This document shows positions 38,001 through 46,646 of a DNA stretch of 56,657 nucleotides, piece by piece. The notes below the pieces were generated by a model. The model was not told where the DNA came from, searched no databases, and saw only the letters and a list, made by a program, of their open reading frames with translations. Origin of the DNA: Longimicrobiales bacterium (GTDB lineage: Bacteria; Gemmatimonadota; Gemmatimonadetes; Longimicrobiales; Gaopeijiaceae); contig JANQDZ010000042.1 in assembly GCA_028278645.1 (NCBI GenBank), positions 1-56,657 of the forward strand, written 5' to 3'. The position numbers and the translations under genes were made by a program. Position 1 is the stretch's first letter; the number at the start of each line of letters is the position of its first letter.

Positions 38001-39623
38001 ATGATCTTCCGAAAGCTCATGATCCTGATTGTTTTGGCTGGGATACCCTTCTCCTCTGCCCTTTCCGCCCAGCAGTTTCGGGGTGGCCCGGCTACCAACC
38101 AGTTCCCCGTCGACGACCCGATCATCAAGGCGATCTGGGAGGAAGGTTGGGACAATTCCCAAGTCTACTCGCTGGCCCAGGTCCTGGCCGATTCCATCGG
38201 GCCTCGGTTGCCTGGCAGCCCTGCTTTCGACGCGGGTGCGGATTGGGCCCTGAAGCTATTCCGTTCTTGGGGGATGGAAGGCCGAACGGAGGAGTACGGG
38301 ACCTGGAAAGCTTGGGAACGGGGAGTGACGAACGTCGATCTCTTGGAGCCCAGAATCAGAAGCTTGGACGGAATGATGCAGGCCTGGAGCCCGGGGACGG
38401 ATGGCCCGGTGACGGGGGAAGTCGTGACGCTTCCCATGGCCTCTTCACCCGAGGAATTCCAGGAGTTCCTGGGCACGGTCCGGGGGAAATTCGTCCTCAT
38501 GTCGGCAGCCGAAACGAGTTGCCGGCCCATGGACAACTGGGAGGAGTGGGCGACGGTCCAATCCCTGGAAGCCTATCAGCAGCTACGTCAGGAAACCCGG
38601 GCCGATTGGAACGCCCGGATGATGGCAACGGGTTTGGTCTCTCAGGGAGGCCGCGGCCCCGACCAATCCGCCATCGTCCGAGCCCTGGAAGAAGCCGGCG
38701 CGGCTGGGCTATTCAGCTCCAGCTGGACCGGTTATTGGGGATCCTCCCGACTCGGGGGCACCCGAAACGCTGTTGCTCCGGGGATCCAGTTCGGGTGCGA
38801 AGACTATGGTCTCCTCTTCCGCCTGGCCGAAAACGGGCAGGGGCCGGTGGTTCGCTTGAACGCCGAGGTCGAGGAGCTGGGGACCGCACCCACCTACAAC
38901 GTCATCGGTGAGATCCGTGGAACAGAGAAGCCGGACGAATACATCATCCTGTCGGCCCACTTCGACACCTGGGACGGCGGATCCGGAGCAACCGACAACA
39001 ACACCGGGACCGTCATCATGATGGAGGCTGCCCGGATCCTGAAAGAGGTCTATCCGAACCCGAAGCGGACCATCCTGGTGGCACTCTGGAACGGCGAAGA
39101 GCAGGGGTTGAACGGATCCCGGGCCTTCGTAGCCGATCACCCGGACATCGTCGAGAAAACCCAAGCTCTCTTCAACCAGGACAACGGAACCGGTCGGGTG
39201 TCCAATATCTCCATGCAGGGTTTGACCGGCGTCGCGCCTTACGTCGGGGGCTGGATGGCGGCCCTCCCGACCCAGATCTCGCAGCACATCGACCTGAACA
39301 TCCCGGGGAACCCCGGCACCGGTGGGTCCGACTATGCGAGCTTCATCTGCGCCAGCGTCCCGGCTTTCAGCCTGAGTTCGTTGAGGTGGTCCTACGGTCA
39401 GACCTACCACAATCCCACGGACACCTTCGACAAGGTCATTATCGATGACGTGAAGAACAACGCGGTTCTCACGGCAATGCTGACCTATATGGCCTCGGAG
39501 GAAGAGGACCTGCTCCCGAGGGACCACAGGGTGCTCGGTCTGGATCCACGGACAGGGGAGCCCAGGGCCTGGCCCCAGTGTCGCGCCCCTGCCCGGAACG
39601 CTGACGGATACTTCCGTCGATAA
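38001..39623 (+). CDS. Exported M28 metallopeptidase, second copy
   Basis: A 540-aa peptidase from ATG 38001 (GGAGG six bases upstream), with signal residues 1-24 (ALSAQQ). Residues about 150-270 form a PA-type inserted domain. Two-zinc ligands: His and Asp in LSAHFDTWDGGSG, Asp in GATDNNTGT, Glu-Glu in LWNGEEQGLNGS, Asp in FNQDNGTGR and His in TYHNPTDTFD. It differs strongly from the M28 at 13258-14859 (FDTWDGG instead of LDHVG), so it belongs to another subfamily. Acts outside the inner membrane on peptide N-termini. Confidence 0.93.
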   Translation: MIFRKLMILIVLAGIPFSSALSAQQFRGGPATNQFPVDDPIIKAIWEEGWDNSQVYSLAQVLADSIGPRLPGSPAFDAGADWALKLFRSWGMEGRTEEYGTWKAWERGVTNVDLLEPRIRSLDGMMQAWSPGTDGPVTGEVVTLPMASSPEEFQEFLGTVRGKFVLMSAAETSCRPMDNWEEWATVQSLEAYQQLRQETRADWNARMMATGLVSQGGRGPDQSAIVRALEEAGAAGLFSSSWTGYWGSSRLGGTRNAVAPGIQFGCEDYGLLFRLAENGQGPVVRLNAEVEELGTAPTYNVIGEIRGTEKPDEYIILSAHFDTWDGGSGATDNNTGTVIMMEAARILKEVYPNPKRTILVALWNGEEQGLNGSRAFVADHPDIVEKTQALFNQDNGTGRVSNISMQGLTGVAPYVGGWMAALPTQISQHIDLNIPGNPGTGGSDYASFICASVPAFSLSSLRWSYGQTYHNPTDTFDKVIIDDVKNNAVLTAMLTYMASEEEDLLPRDHRVLGLDPRTGEPRAWPQCRAPARNADGYFRR

Positions 39624-39637
39624 CCGGCCCCTTTTCC

Positions 39638-40240
39638 TTGAGCGCCCGAACGCCCGTGCGAGTCTGGCTCCCGGCCCTCCTCCTCATCTCCCTGCCTGGC
39701 GTCCTGTGGGCCCAGGCAGGGGCTGAAGGCCAGTCCGAAGATCGGGTGGGGTCAGCGGCCTCCGTGGTCATAAAGGCAGGACAAATCGCGGGCGAAGACC
39801 GAGTTCATCTGGGTGGGTGGGCCGGCCTCGTTTTTTCCGGCAAGCTGGCTATCGGCGGAGGCGGATTCTCCCTCCTGAAGAGCGTGGGACTCACAGGTCC
39901 CGAAGGGCCAACCGGATTTGCTCTCGATATGGGGTACGGGGGTCTGACGGTTCGCTTCTGGGAGCCTTTGGGCCATGACCTTACCGCCGAGATCGGCATG
40001 CTTTTGGGTGCGGGACACGCGGAGGTCCACCAGCAGATATCCGGAACCGAATTCGGCTCGGACAACTTCCTCGTGGGTGAGGGCGAGTTGGGGATCGCCT
40101 ACTCGTTGTTTGGTGGGCTCCACCTGGGAGCAACAGTCGGGTACCGACTCACCTCAGGCATCGAAGACCTGGCCGGTGTCTCAAAAGGAGATCTGAACGC
40201 ATTTACCGGAAGCCTCTCACTCCGTCTGGGAGGAACCTGA
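39638..40240 (+). CDS. Small outer-membrane beta-barrel-like protein
   Basis: A 200-aa protein that would start with TTG at 39638; an in-frame GTG at 39656 would also give a good signal peptide (VRVWLPALLLISLPGVLWAQ). The mature part has repeated Gly/aromatic strands (VHLGGWAGLVFSGKLAIGGG, ALDMGYGGLTVRFWEP, LHLGATVGYRLTSGIEDLAG, GSLSLRLGG) typical of an eight-stranded barrel. No recognised family or substrate. It lies between an M28 peptidase and the Ppx/GppA gene (5-base gap). Confidence 0.7.
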   Translation: MSARTPVRVWLPALLLISLPGVLWAQAGAEGQSEDRVGSAASVVIKAGQIAGEDRVHLGGWAGLVFSGKLAIGGGGFSLLKSVGLTGPEGPTGFALDMGYGGLTVRFWEPLGHDLTAEIGMLLGAGHAEVHQQISGTEFGSDNFLVGEGELGIAYSLFGGLHLGATVGYRLTSGIEDLAGVSKGDLNAFTGSLSLRLGGT

Positions 40241-40245
40241 TCTAC

Positions 40246-41775
40246 ATGGCATCCAACGGGTTCCCCTTCCGCGTGGGGTGCGTAGATACCGGGTCGAACG
40301 CCATCCGCTTCCTCGCCGCAGAGTTCACGGGTCCAACCGAGTTCGAAACCTTGGCATACCAGCGCGTTCCGGTGCGACTTGGCCACCAGGTGTTCCTCAC
40401 AGGGCAGCTGGCCCCCAAGGCCATGGAAGGCGCGGTGGAGGCCTTTGCCTCGTTCCGGGACCAGATGAAAGGCCTAGAGTTGGACGGGTTCCGGGCCGTG
40501 GCTACCAGCGCCGTCCGGGAGGCTAAAAACGGATTTGAGCTCGTGGGACGAATCCTGGAGGAGACGGGAATCGTCCTGGAGATGATCTCCGGATCGGAGG
40601 AAGCACGGCTGGTACACCTGGCCGTGGCGAACCGCGTGGACCTCAGCGGGGGCCAGTGGATCCTGACCGATCTGGGCGGAGGCAGTGTCGAAGTCTCCCT
40701 GGTGGACGACATGGGCATGATGTGGAGTGAATCCCACACCATGGGGTCGGTCAGGCTCCTGGAGGAGCTGAGCGAGGCCGGACCGGACTCGCCGGGGTAC
40801 CAGCGCCTCCTCTCCGACTACGTCTCCACCCTCAGGATCCCGTTCCCTGCCCAGTACTGGGTCCCTGCGGGATTTGTGGCAACCGGTGGAAACATCGAGG
40901 CTCTGGCCGATCTGGCTGGCATCCAGAGGGACCCACTCGGTGTCGGGACCCTGCCTGTAAAGGACCTGCGATCGGCCATCGACCTCCTGGCGCGGCTCTC
41001 CTACCGCGAGAGGATGACCCAGCTTGGTCTGAGGCAGGACCGGGCCGACGTGATCCTCCCAGCCGCCATTGTATACCACCATCTAGCCCGCCTGGCGTCT
41101 GCCGAGGAAATCCGGGTCCCGGGGGTCGGGGTGAAGGAGGGGATTCTGGTGGATCTGGTCGATGATCTGATTTCCCACACCACCCATGAAGTCCGAAGGG
41201 AACAACAGCTCACGAAGGCCGCCATCTCCTTCGGTCGGCGGTTCATGTTCGACGAAGCCCACGGCCTCCATGTGGGCAAGTTGGCACTCTCGATTTTTGA
41301 CCAGACTCAGGACCTCCACGGCCTGGGGACCCAGGATCGCCGCCTTCTCCTGGCCGCCTCGATTCTCCATGACATCGGCGCCTTCGTGGGCCACAAGAGA
41401 CATCATAAACACTCCCTTTATATTCTCTCCCACTCCGAGCTGCCGGGGCTTTCGTCCAAAGAGATGCTCATGGTCGCAAATATCGCCCGGTACCACCGCA
41501 AGAATATCCCCAGAGACCACCACCCTGACTTCATTCGGCTATCGGAAGAGAACCAGAAGCGGACTACGATCCTCGCAAGCATTCTCAGAGTCGCCGATGC
41601 CCTGGACCGATCCCACTTCCAGAGCGTCCACGAAGTGAAGGTCAGCTGGGGCAAGAGGGAGATGAAGGTCGAGTTGGTCGGGGAGGGTGACCTCCTTCTG
41701 GAGCGGTGGGCCGTATCCCGGAAGAAAACCCTGTTCGGCAAGACCTTCGGCCGAGAGGTCACGATCCACGTCTGA
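40246..41775 (+). CDS. Ppx/GppA-family phosphatase with HD domain
   Basis: A 509-aa cytoplasmic enzyme. The ASKHA-fold N-terminus shows VGCVDTGSNAIRFL (residues 9-22), ATSAVREAKNG, ISGSEEARLVHLAV and TDLGGGSVEVSL, and the C-terminal HD-like domain has LHDIGAFVGHKRHHKHS and IARYHRKN. The family hydrolyses polyphosphate from the end (Ppx) or converts pppGpp to ppGpp (GppA). Length matches E. coli Ppx (513 aa). The two activities cannot be told apart from sequence here. Confidence 0.92.
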   Translation: MASNGFPFRVGCVDTGSNAIRFLAAEFTGPTEFETLAYQRVPVRLGHQVFLTGQLAPKAMEGAVEAFASFRDQMKGLELDGFRAVATSAVREAKNGFELVGRILEETGIVLEMISGSEEARLVHLAVANRVDLSGGQWILTDLGGGSVEVSLVDDMGMMWSESHTMGSVRLLEELSEAGPDSPGYQRLLSDYVSTLRIPFPAQYWVPAGFVATGGNIEALADLAGIQRDPLGVGTLPVKDLRSAIDLLARLSYRERMTQLGLRQDRADVILPAAIVYHHLARLASAEEIRVPGVGVKEGILVDLVDDLISHTTHEVRREQQLTKAAISFGRRFMFDEAHGLHVGKLALSIFDQTQDLHGLGTQDRRLLLAASILHDIGAFVGHKRHHKHSLYILSHSELPGLSSKEMLMVANIARYHRKNIPRDHHPDFIRLSEENQKRTTILASILRVADALDRSHFQSVHEVKVSWGKREMKVELVGEGDLLLERWAVSRKKTLFGKTFGREVTIHV

Positions 41776-41804
41776 CAGTAAATATCAGGACGCCATATCA
41801 GTCA

Positions 41805-41835
41805 TTGACATACGACTGTCCTGGTTCCCTATTGA
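41805..41835 (+). promoter_or_regulatory. Possible promoter upstream of the small basic protein
   Basis: TTGACA at 41805-41810 is a full -35 match, and TATTGA follows after 19 bases, an imperfect -10 at a long spacing. It is in an A/T-rich 122-base gap with a second TTGACC further on. Confidence 0.3.
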
Positions 41836-41897
41836 CCTTATTCAGTCAGTATTTGGGTTTTGTTGACCTGCCCTTTGTTCAAGGAAGGGGGCCGATC

Positions 41898-42305
41898 GTG
41901 CCCGAAGTCGACGAAAAAGTCATGAAGTTCGTGGAGGATATTCTCAAGAAGAATCCGAAGATTCAGCTGGAGGACCTCTTCGAACGCACCAAAAAGTTCA
42001 AGAGCTCGATCGGTCGACTGAGCAAGCGACAGTTCAACTCCCGGTACCCACTCCAGGTGAAACGCCGCCGGGCCCTTGCGGCAAAAGCCAGGGCCGGAGG
42101 GAAGGGGAGAACCGCTGCGGCGGCTCGACGAGCTCCCCGCAGATCAAGAACCGGCTCGAGCGAACCTCGGGACCGGGTCCGGCAAGTGTTCCTGCGGTTC
42201 GCCACGGACATCGCCGCTGCAGAAGAAAGAAAAGACCTGGTCCGGGTCCTGGCGGGAGTAGATGACTATGTAGACCAGGTGATGAAGGACGTGGCCAAAA
42301 GCTGA
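41898..42305 (+). CDS. Basic protein of unknown function, possibly DNA-binding
   Basis: A 135-aa protein from GTG 41898, with AAGGAAGGGG seven bases before it (a longer frame to 41706 lies inside the previous gene). Residues 1-60 are a helical Lys/Arg-rich domain (KVMKFVEDILKKNPKIQLED, KFKSSIGRLSKRQFNSRYPL); residues about 60-90 are an Ala/Arg/Gly linker (AKARAGGKGRTAAAARRAPR); residues 95-135 are a helix pair (RVRQVFLRFATDIAAAEERK, LVRVLAGVDDYVDQVMKDVA). The basic linker resembles histone-H1-like or nucleoid proteins. Not recognised. Confidence 0.7.
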   Translation: MPEVDEKVMKFVEDILKKNPKIQLEDLFERTKKFKSSIGRLSKRQFNSRYPLQVKRRRALAAKARAGGKGRTAAAARRAPRRSRTGSSEPRDRVRQVFLRFATDIAAAEERKDLVRVLAGVDDYVDQVMKDVAKS

Positions 42306-42350
42306 GCCGACCGGGAGAGCCGGCAGCGGAGCGGCTCCGAGCAGCCCACC

Positions 42351-42566
42351 TCAGCCCTTCGCTTCGTGCCCTCGGCATTCCAATACGGGAAGCCGAGGGT
42401 ATTTCTCAAAAGCCGGGTCCTCTTTTGCCCTCTCACAGAGGAAGAACTCCGACCCGGCTTGGTTCCGGACGATCCGGACCCACTGACAGTCCCAACATAG
42501 CCCCACCTGGCTCGGGGGAACTCGGGCCGGATCCGGGGCCGGATCCCGGTCCGGATCCTCGAACAT
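42351..42566 (-). CDS. Small four-Cys protein coupled to pgeF
   Basis: A 71-aa protein from ATG 42566 (GGAGG four bases upstream, sharing the A of the TGATG with the pgeF stop). Residues about 23-67 hold CWDCQWVRIVRNQAGSEFFL, then CERAKEDPAFEKYPRLPV and LECRGHE: four Cys in a CxxC...C...C arrangement typical of a small zinc-binding fold. I recognise the pattern as recurring but know no function. Translational coupling suggests it follows pgeF in one transcript. Confidence 0.75.
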   Translation of the reverse strand: MFEDPDRDPAPDPARVPPSQVGLCWDCQWVRIVRNQAGSEFFLCERAKEDPAFEKYPRLPVLECRGHEAKG

Positions 42567-43408
42567 CACTCCTCCGACGGAAGGCGTACTCCCAGGAATC
42601 CCACCTGCCTAGCCGCGTCTCCCCGCCGATGGGAGAAAAAGGGAGAGCCCTCACAGAGAGTGCACCAAGCTGACTGGCTCAATCCGGATTCGAGAACCCC
42701 CATCTCCAGTGCACGGGCGGCCAAGTGGCCACGGATATCCACGGGTGTGGGCTCCCCGGGGTCGGGGAGACCCAGAGCGTTATGAACCTCGGGCCCCACC
42801 TCGTAGCAGTCTCCACAAACGGCGGGGCCGAAATGGACCGTCAGCTCTTCAGGCCGGGTCCCGAACTCTCTCGAGATGAGGCCGATCCCCCGTTCCAGGA
42901 CTCCAACCACGGTCCCTCGCCATCCAGCGTGAAGGAGACCCACCACCTTTCTCTCCGGATCCACGAGGTAGACGGGTACGCAGTCCGCCACCGTCACGGC
43001 CAAGAGGACACCGGGGGAGCCGGTGAGATGGCCGTCCGCATCAGGGCCCAGAATCATGTGGCCCTCTTCCACCTGCGGATCGTCCTCCTCCGGAATTGTG
43101 TCAGAGGGAGACCACTCATATATGGACACCTGTCGGCCGTGGATCTGCCGCGAGTGGGCAATCCTGGGGAAGTCCAGGCTCACCCTCAGTGCCGCCCAGG
43201 CGTGCCGAACCCCCTTTGCCGGAGGGTCGGTGAAGCGGGCGAAGTTCCGCGGTGCTTTGCCGTCCGGACCCCCTCGCCCGGTGATCCCCTGCGCAAGCCA
43301 AGGGAATCGGGATTCCCACTCAGGGTTGACCCAGACACCAGGGTTACCGGGGTGGAAGACCTCTTTGATCTCTCGGGCGTGAACCCCAGACTCCGTCAGG
43401 CGTATCAT
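42566..43408 (-). CDS. pgeF: Polyphenol-oxidase/YfiH-family protein (peptidoglycan editing factor)
   Basis: A 280-aa member of the multicopper-like YfiH/LACC1 family. The zinc/copper site is visible: HSRQIHG, AVTVADCVPVYLVDPE, LLHAGWRGTV and the Cys in FGPAVCGDCYEVG. E. coli YfiH removes misplaced L-Ser from peptidoglycan precursors; eukaryotic LACC1 acts on purine nucleosides. The N-terminal 60 residues before the conserved core are longer than usual. Divergent from sucA. Confidence 0.92.
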   Translation of the reverse strand: MIRLTESGVHAREIKEVFHPGNPGVWVNPEWESRFPWLAQGITGRGGPDGKAPRNFARFTDPPAKGVRHAWAALRVSLDFPRIAHSRQIHGRQVSIYEWSPSDTIPEEDDPQVEEGHMILGPDADGHLTGSPGVLLAVTVADCVPVYLVDPERKVVGLLHAGWRGTVVGVLERGIGLISREFGTRPEELTVHFGPAVCGDCYEVGPEVHNALGLPDPGEPTPVDIRGHLAARALEMGVLESGLSQSAWCTLCEGSPFFSHRRGDAARQVGFLGVRLPSEE

Positions 43409-43526
43409 GGCTTCGGGCTACCCGGAATCGGGTGGAATGATCCGGGAAACCTGTCCTTTCCCTCGAAATTCCCTAGCTTTCAGTTTCAGCCAAAAACAAG
43501 GTAGTCGGGGCACCAGATTTGGAGCC

Positions 43527-46454
43527 ATGAGCGAACCCCTTTTCGACCAACAGAATGCCGCGTATGTCCAACTCCTCTATGAGGAGTTTTCTCGGAACCC
43601 GGAGTCGGTGCCCGAGGCGTGGCGCGCGTTTTTCAGCAAGGGCCCAAAGGCCGCGGCCGACGCCGGTCTCATCGTACCCGAGACCCTCGCACCAGAGTAT
43701 CCACCGGTGGCCCCAGCCGCACCAGCCAAAGCCGCGGTTGCAGCCCCACCCGCGGATCCCGACGCCAGGCCTCCGGGCGCAACAACGCCCTGGCCGGCCG
43801 TTGAGGAGGCCGTGGAAGAACCGGCCGGCTCGGCCCCAGCAGACACCCCAACCGCCGGGGATCAGGAGACCGTCCAGCGGCTCCTGAGGGTCGTAGCGAA
43901 GGGGGCCGCCCTGGTTCAAGCCCTCCGCGAACATGGGCATCAGATGGCCAACCTCGATCCTCTGGGATCGGAGCCGCCAGGACATCCGGAGCTGGATCCC
44001 TCCTTCTTCGGGACCACCATGGAAGAGTTGGAGGAGATTCCGGCTTCGGTCATCAACCCCCGGTGGGGCGACGAGCCCCTGGCTGGTGTTCTTCGCCGCC
44101 TCCACGACGCCTACGTGGGATCCATCGGATACGAGTTCGAACACCTGGAGGATCCGGACAAGGTCCGCTGGTTGTGGGAGAAGGTGGAGGAGGGGGTCCT
44201 CACCAGGCCTTTGAACGAGGAGGAGAAGAAGCGTCTCCTGATTCGCCTGACCGAGGTTGAGGGCCTCGAGCATTTCTTGCACCGGGCCTACCTCGGCCAG
44301 AAACGGTTCTCTCTAGAAGGGACCGACATGATGGTCCCCATGCTGGATCAGGCCGTCGAGGAGTCGGCGAAATCAGGCGGGCGAGAGGTCATCATCGGCA
44401 TGGCGCACCGCGGGCGACTGAATGTACTGGCTCATATCCTGGGAGTGAGCTACCGGGAGCTCTTGGAGGGATTTGAGGATAAGCCGCTGCGAGACACCTC
44501 CCTGAGCATTCCTCGCCGAGGAACAGGAGATGTGAAATACCACTTTGGGGCCGACCTACCCTACCGTCTCGCCGACGGATCGAAGGTGAATGTCTCCCTG
44601 ACCCCCAATCCATCCCACCTGGAGTTCGTGAACCCGGTCGTGGAGGGATTGGTCAGGGCAAAACAGTTCTCCGGACCCGACAAGGATTTGCCTCAGGAAC
44701 TGGACAGAGTTGTTCCGATCCTCCTCCATGGAGACGCGGCATTCGCCGCCGAAGGGATCGTGGCGGAAACCCTCAATCTCTCCCGACTGGAAGGGTATTC
44801 GACGGGGGGAACGCTGCACATCATCGTGAACAACCAGGTGGGTTTTACCGCCAAACCGACCGAAGGCCGCTCCACTCGTTATTCAAGCGATCTGGCAAAG
44901 GGCTACGACATCCCCGTCTTCCACGTGAACGCCGACGACCCCGAAGCGTGCCTGGCGACAGTCCGCCTGGCCATGGCCTATCGGGCCCGCTTTCACGACG
45001 ACGTAGTGATTGACCTGATCGGATACCGGAGGCACGGCCACAACGAGGGTGACGAACCGTCCTACACCCAACCCGGGCAATACCAGACCATCGGGGATCA
45101 CCCCACGGTCCGGACGATGTGGGCCGAACGACTGGCAGATGAAGGGATCGTGTCAGGAGAAGGGGCGGAGCTGATCCAAAGCGAGGTCGCTCGGCGATTA
45201 CGGGAAGCCCAGGACCGCGTACGGGACGAACCGGATGAGCCGCCACCAGATGAGGAAGGCCTCGAGGCGGAACAACTTCAACCGGTGGACACGAGGGTGT
45301 CGCTGGATGCTCTCGTCCGCCTGAACGACGAGGCTCTGAGGACACCCGAAGGCTTCACCGTCCACCCCAAGCTCGGCCGCCAGCTTCAGAGGCGGGTCTA
45401 TGAGTTCGGGCCGGATTTTGAAGTGGAGTGGGCCCATGCCGAAACGCTGGCCTTTGCTTCGCTTTTGGAAGATGGAGTGCCCATCAGGCTGAGTGGCCAA
45501 GACTCGGAGCGGGGCACATTCAGTCAACGCCATCTGGTTCTCCACGATGCCGAGACCGGTGAGGAGCACGTCCCGCTCGAGCACGTCGGGACGGCTCGTT
45601 TCGAAGCCTACAACTCTCCGCTGACCGAGACGGCGGTCTTGGGTTTTGAATACGGATACGAGGTCGGGTCCGACCGGGATCTGGTCCTGTGGGAGGCCCA
45701 GTTCGGTGACTTTGTCAACGTGGCACAGGTCATCATCGATCAATTCATCGCGGCCGGGAGTGTGAAGTGGGGCCAGGCGGCCCGCCTCACCCTCCTCCTG
45801 CCTCATGGTCATGAGGGCCAGGGGCCGGAGCACACCTCGGCTCGGCTGGAGCGGTTCCTCCAGCTTTCGGCCGAAGACAACATGAGTGTCGCTTACCCGT
45901 CGACGCCGGCCCAGTATTTTCACCTGCTCCGTCGTCAGGCGCTGACGCCCGTGGCCAGGCCTCTCATCGTCATGACGCCGAAGAGTCTCCTTCGGCACCC
46001 GAAGGCCACCTCCACCGTGTCACAACTCGCCGACGAGGGCTTCCATTCGGTTCTCGATGATCCCTCCACGGGGGACCGCCGGGAAGAGATCACACACCTG
46101 ACCCTCTGCGCCGGGAAGCTCTACTACGAGCTGGAGACCCACCCGAGGCGCCCGGACCTGACGCATGTAGCCATCGGCCGGGTTGAAGGCCTGTACCCCT
46201 TCCCCGGAGAAGCCCTGCGTGAGCTGGTCGGCTCGTATCCGAACCTCAAGACAGTCGTCTGGGCTCAGGAAGAGCCCACCAACCAGGGCGCCTTGGCCTA
46301 CATCGGTCCACGGCTCCGTTCGGTGGTGCCCAGGTCGATTCCGTTGAAACCTGTCGCGCGACCGGACCGAGCCAGCCCCGCCGAAGGGAAGGCCAAGGAC
46401 CACCTCAAGGAGCAGAAGAGGATCGTGGAAGAGGCGTTGGGGCTGAGGGAGTGA
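43527..46454 (+). CDS. sucA: 2-oxoglutarate dehydrogenase E1 component
   Basis: A 975-aa thiamine-diphosphate enzyme that decarboxylates 2-oxoglutarate in the TCA cycle. The ATG at 43527 starts with the typical E2-contact segment (NAAYVQLLYEEFSRNPESVP, residues 10-29), followed by an Ala/Pro linker (about 50-120). Conserved: MAHRGRLNVLAHILG, ILLHGDAAFAAEGIV, TLHIIVNNQVGFT (ThDP-binding), YRRHGHNEGDEPSYTQP and, in the C-terminal half, RGTFSQRHLVLHD and LPHGHEGQGPEHTSAR. The E2 and E3 genes are not adjacent. It converges with the cco cluster 44 bases away. Confidence 0.97.
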   Translation: MSEPLFDQQNAAYVQLLYEEFSRNPESVPEAWRAFFSKGPKAAADAGLIVPETLAPEYPPVAPAAPAKAAVAAPPADPDARPPGATTPWPAVEEAVEEPAGSAPADTPTAGDQETVQRLLRVVAKGAALVQALREHGHQMANLDPLGSEPPGHPELDPSFFGTTMEELEEIPASVINPRWGDEPLAGVLRRLHDAYVGSIGYEFEHLEDPDKVRWLWEKVEEGVLTRPLNEEEKKRLLIRLTEVEGLEHFLHRAYLGQKRFSLEGTDMMVPMLDQAVEESAKSGGREVIIGMAHRGRLNVLAHILGVSYRELLEGFEDKPLRDTSLSIPRRGTGDVKYHFGADLPYRLADGSKVNVSLTPNPSHLEFVNPVVEGLVRAKQFSGPDKDLPQELDRVVPILLHGDAAFAAEGIVAETLNLSRLEGYSTGGTLHIIVNNQVGFTAKPTEGRSTRYSSDLAKGYDIPVFHVNADDPEACLATVRLAMAYRARFHDDVVIDLIGYRRHGHNEGDEPSYTQPGQYQTIGDHPTVRTMWAERLADEGIVSGEGAELIQSEVARRLREAQDRVRDEPDEPPPDEEGLEAEQLQPVDTRVSLDALVRLNDEALRTPEGFTVHPKLGRQLQRRVYEFGPDFEVEWAHAETLAFASLLEDGVPIRLSGQDSERGTFSQRHLVLHDAETGEEHVPLEHVGTARFEAYNSPLTETAVLGFEYGYEVGSDRDLVLWEAQFGDFVNVAQVIIDQFIAAGSVKWGQAARLTLLLPHGHEGQGPEHTSARLERFLQLSAEDNMSVAYPSTPAQYFHLLRRQALTPVARPLIVMTPKSLLRHPKATSTVSQLADEGFHSVLDDPSTGDRREEITHLTLCAGKLYYELETHPRRPDLTHVAIGRVEGLYPFPGEALRELVGSYPNLKTVVWAQEEPTNQGALAYIGPRLRSVVPRSIPLKPVARPDRASPAEGKAKDHLKEQKRIVEEALGLRE

Positions 46455-46497
46455 GGCTGACCCCCGGGCTTTCCCAGGGCATTGGCCCTCTCCCCCC

Positions 46498-46635
46498 TCA
46501 GTCGTCCTTCAAAATCCTCTCCGGCGGGTCATCCAGGTCGTCGAACTGTCCCCGTTTCACGGCAACGACGAAGAGGATTGCAAAGACCGCCCCCAGGAGA
46601 ACGGCGATGGGCAGAAGGAAAAAGACAGCGTCCAT
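46498..46635 (-). CDS. ccoS: cbb3-type oxidase assembly protein CcoS
   Basis: A 45-aa protein whose translation from ATG 46635 is clear: one hydrophobic helix (FFLLPIAVLLGAVFAILFVV, residues 5-24), then VKRGQFDDLDDPPERILKDD at the C-terminus. The GQFDDLDxPxxRIL pattern is diagnostic of CcoS, needed with CcoI for copper delivery to cbb3 oxidase. It follows ccoI by 11 bases. Confidence 0.93.
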   Translation of the reverse strand: MDAVFFLLPIAVLLGAVFAILFVVAVKRGQFDDLDDPPERILKDD

Positions 46636-46646
46636 GGTGGTCTAAG

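Noticed and set aside
42317-42337. Terminator between the basic protein and the four-Cys gene
   Set aside because: A 6-bp stem (GAGCCG/CGGCTC) with a 9-base loop and no T-run; too weak to call.
43473-44282. 269-residue minus-strand frame at the start of sucA
   Set aside because: Shadow of the Ala/Pro linker region of sucA, giving Gly/Arg/Trp-rich translation.
45198-45998. 266-residue minus-strand frame within sucA
   Set aside because: sucA is unambiguous and continuous here.
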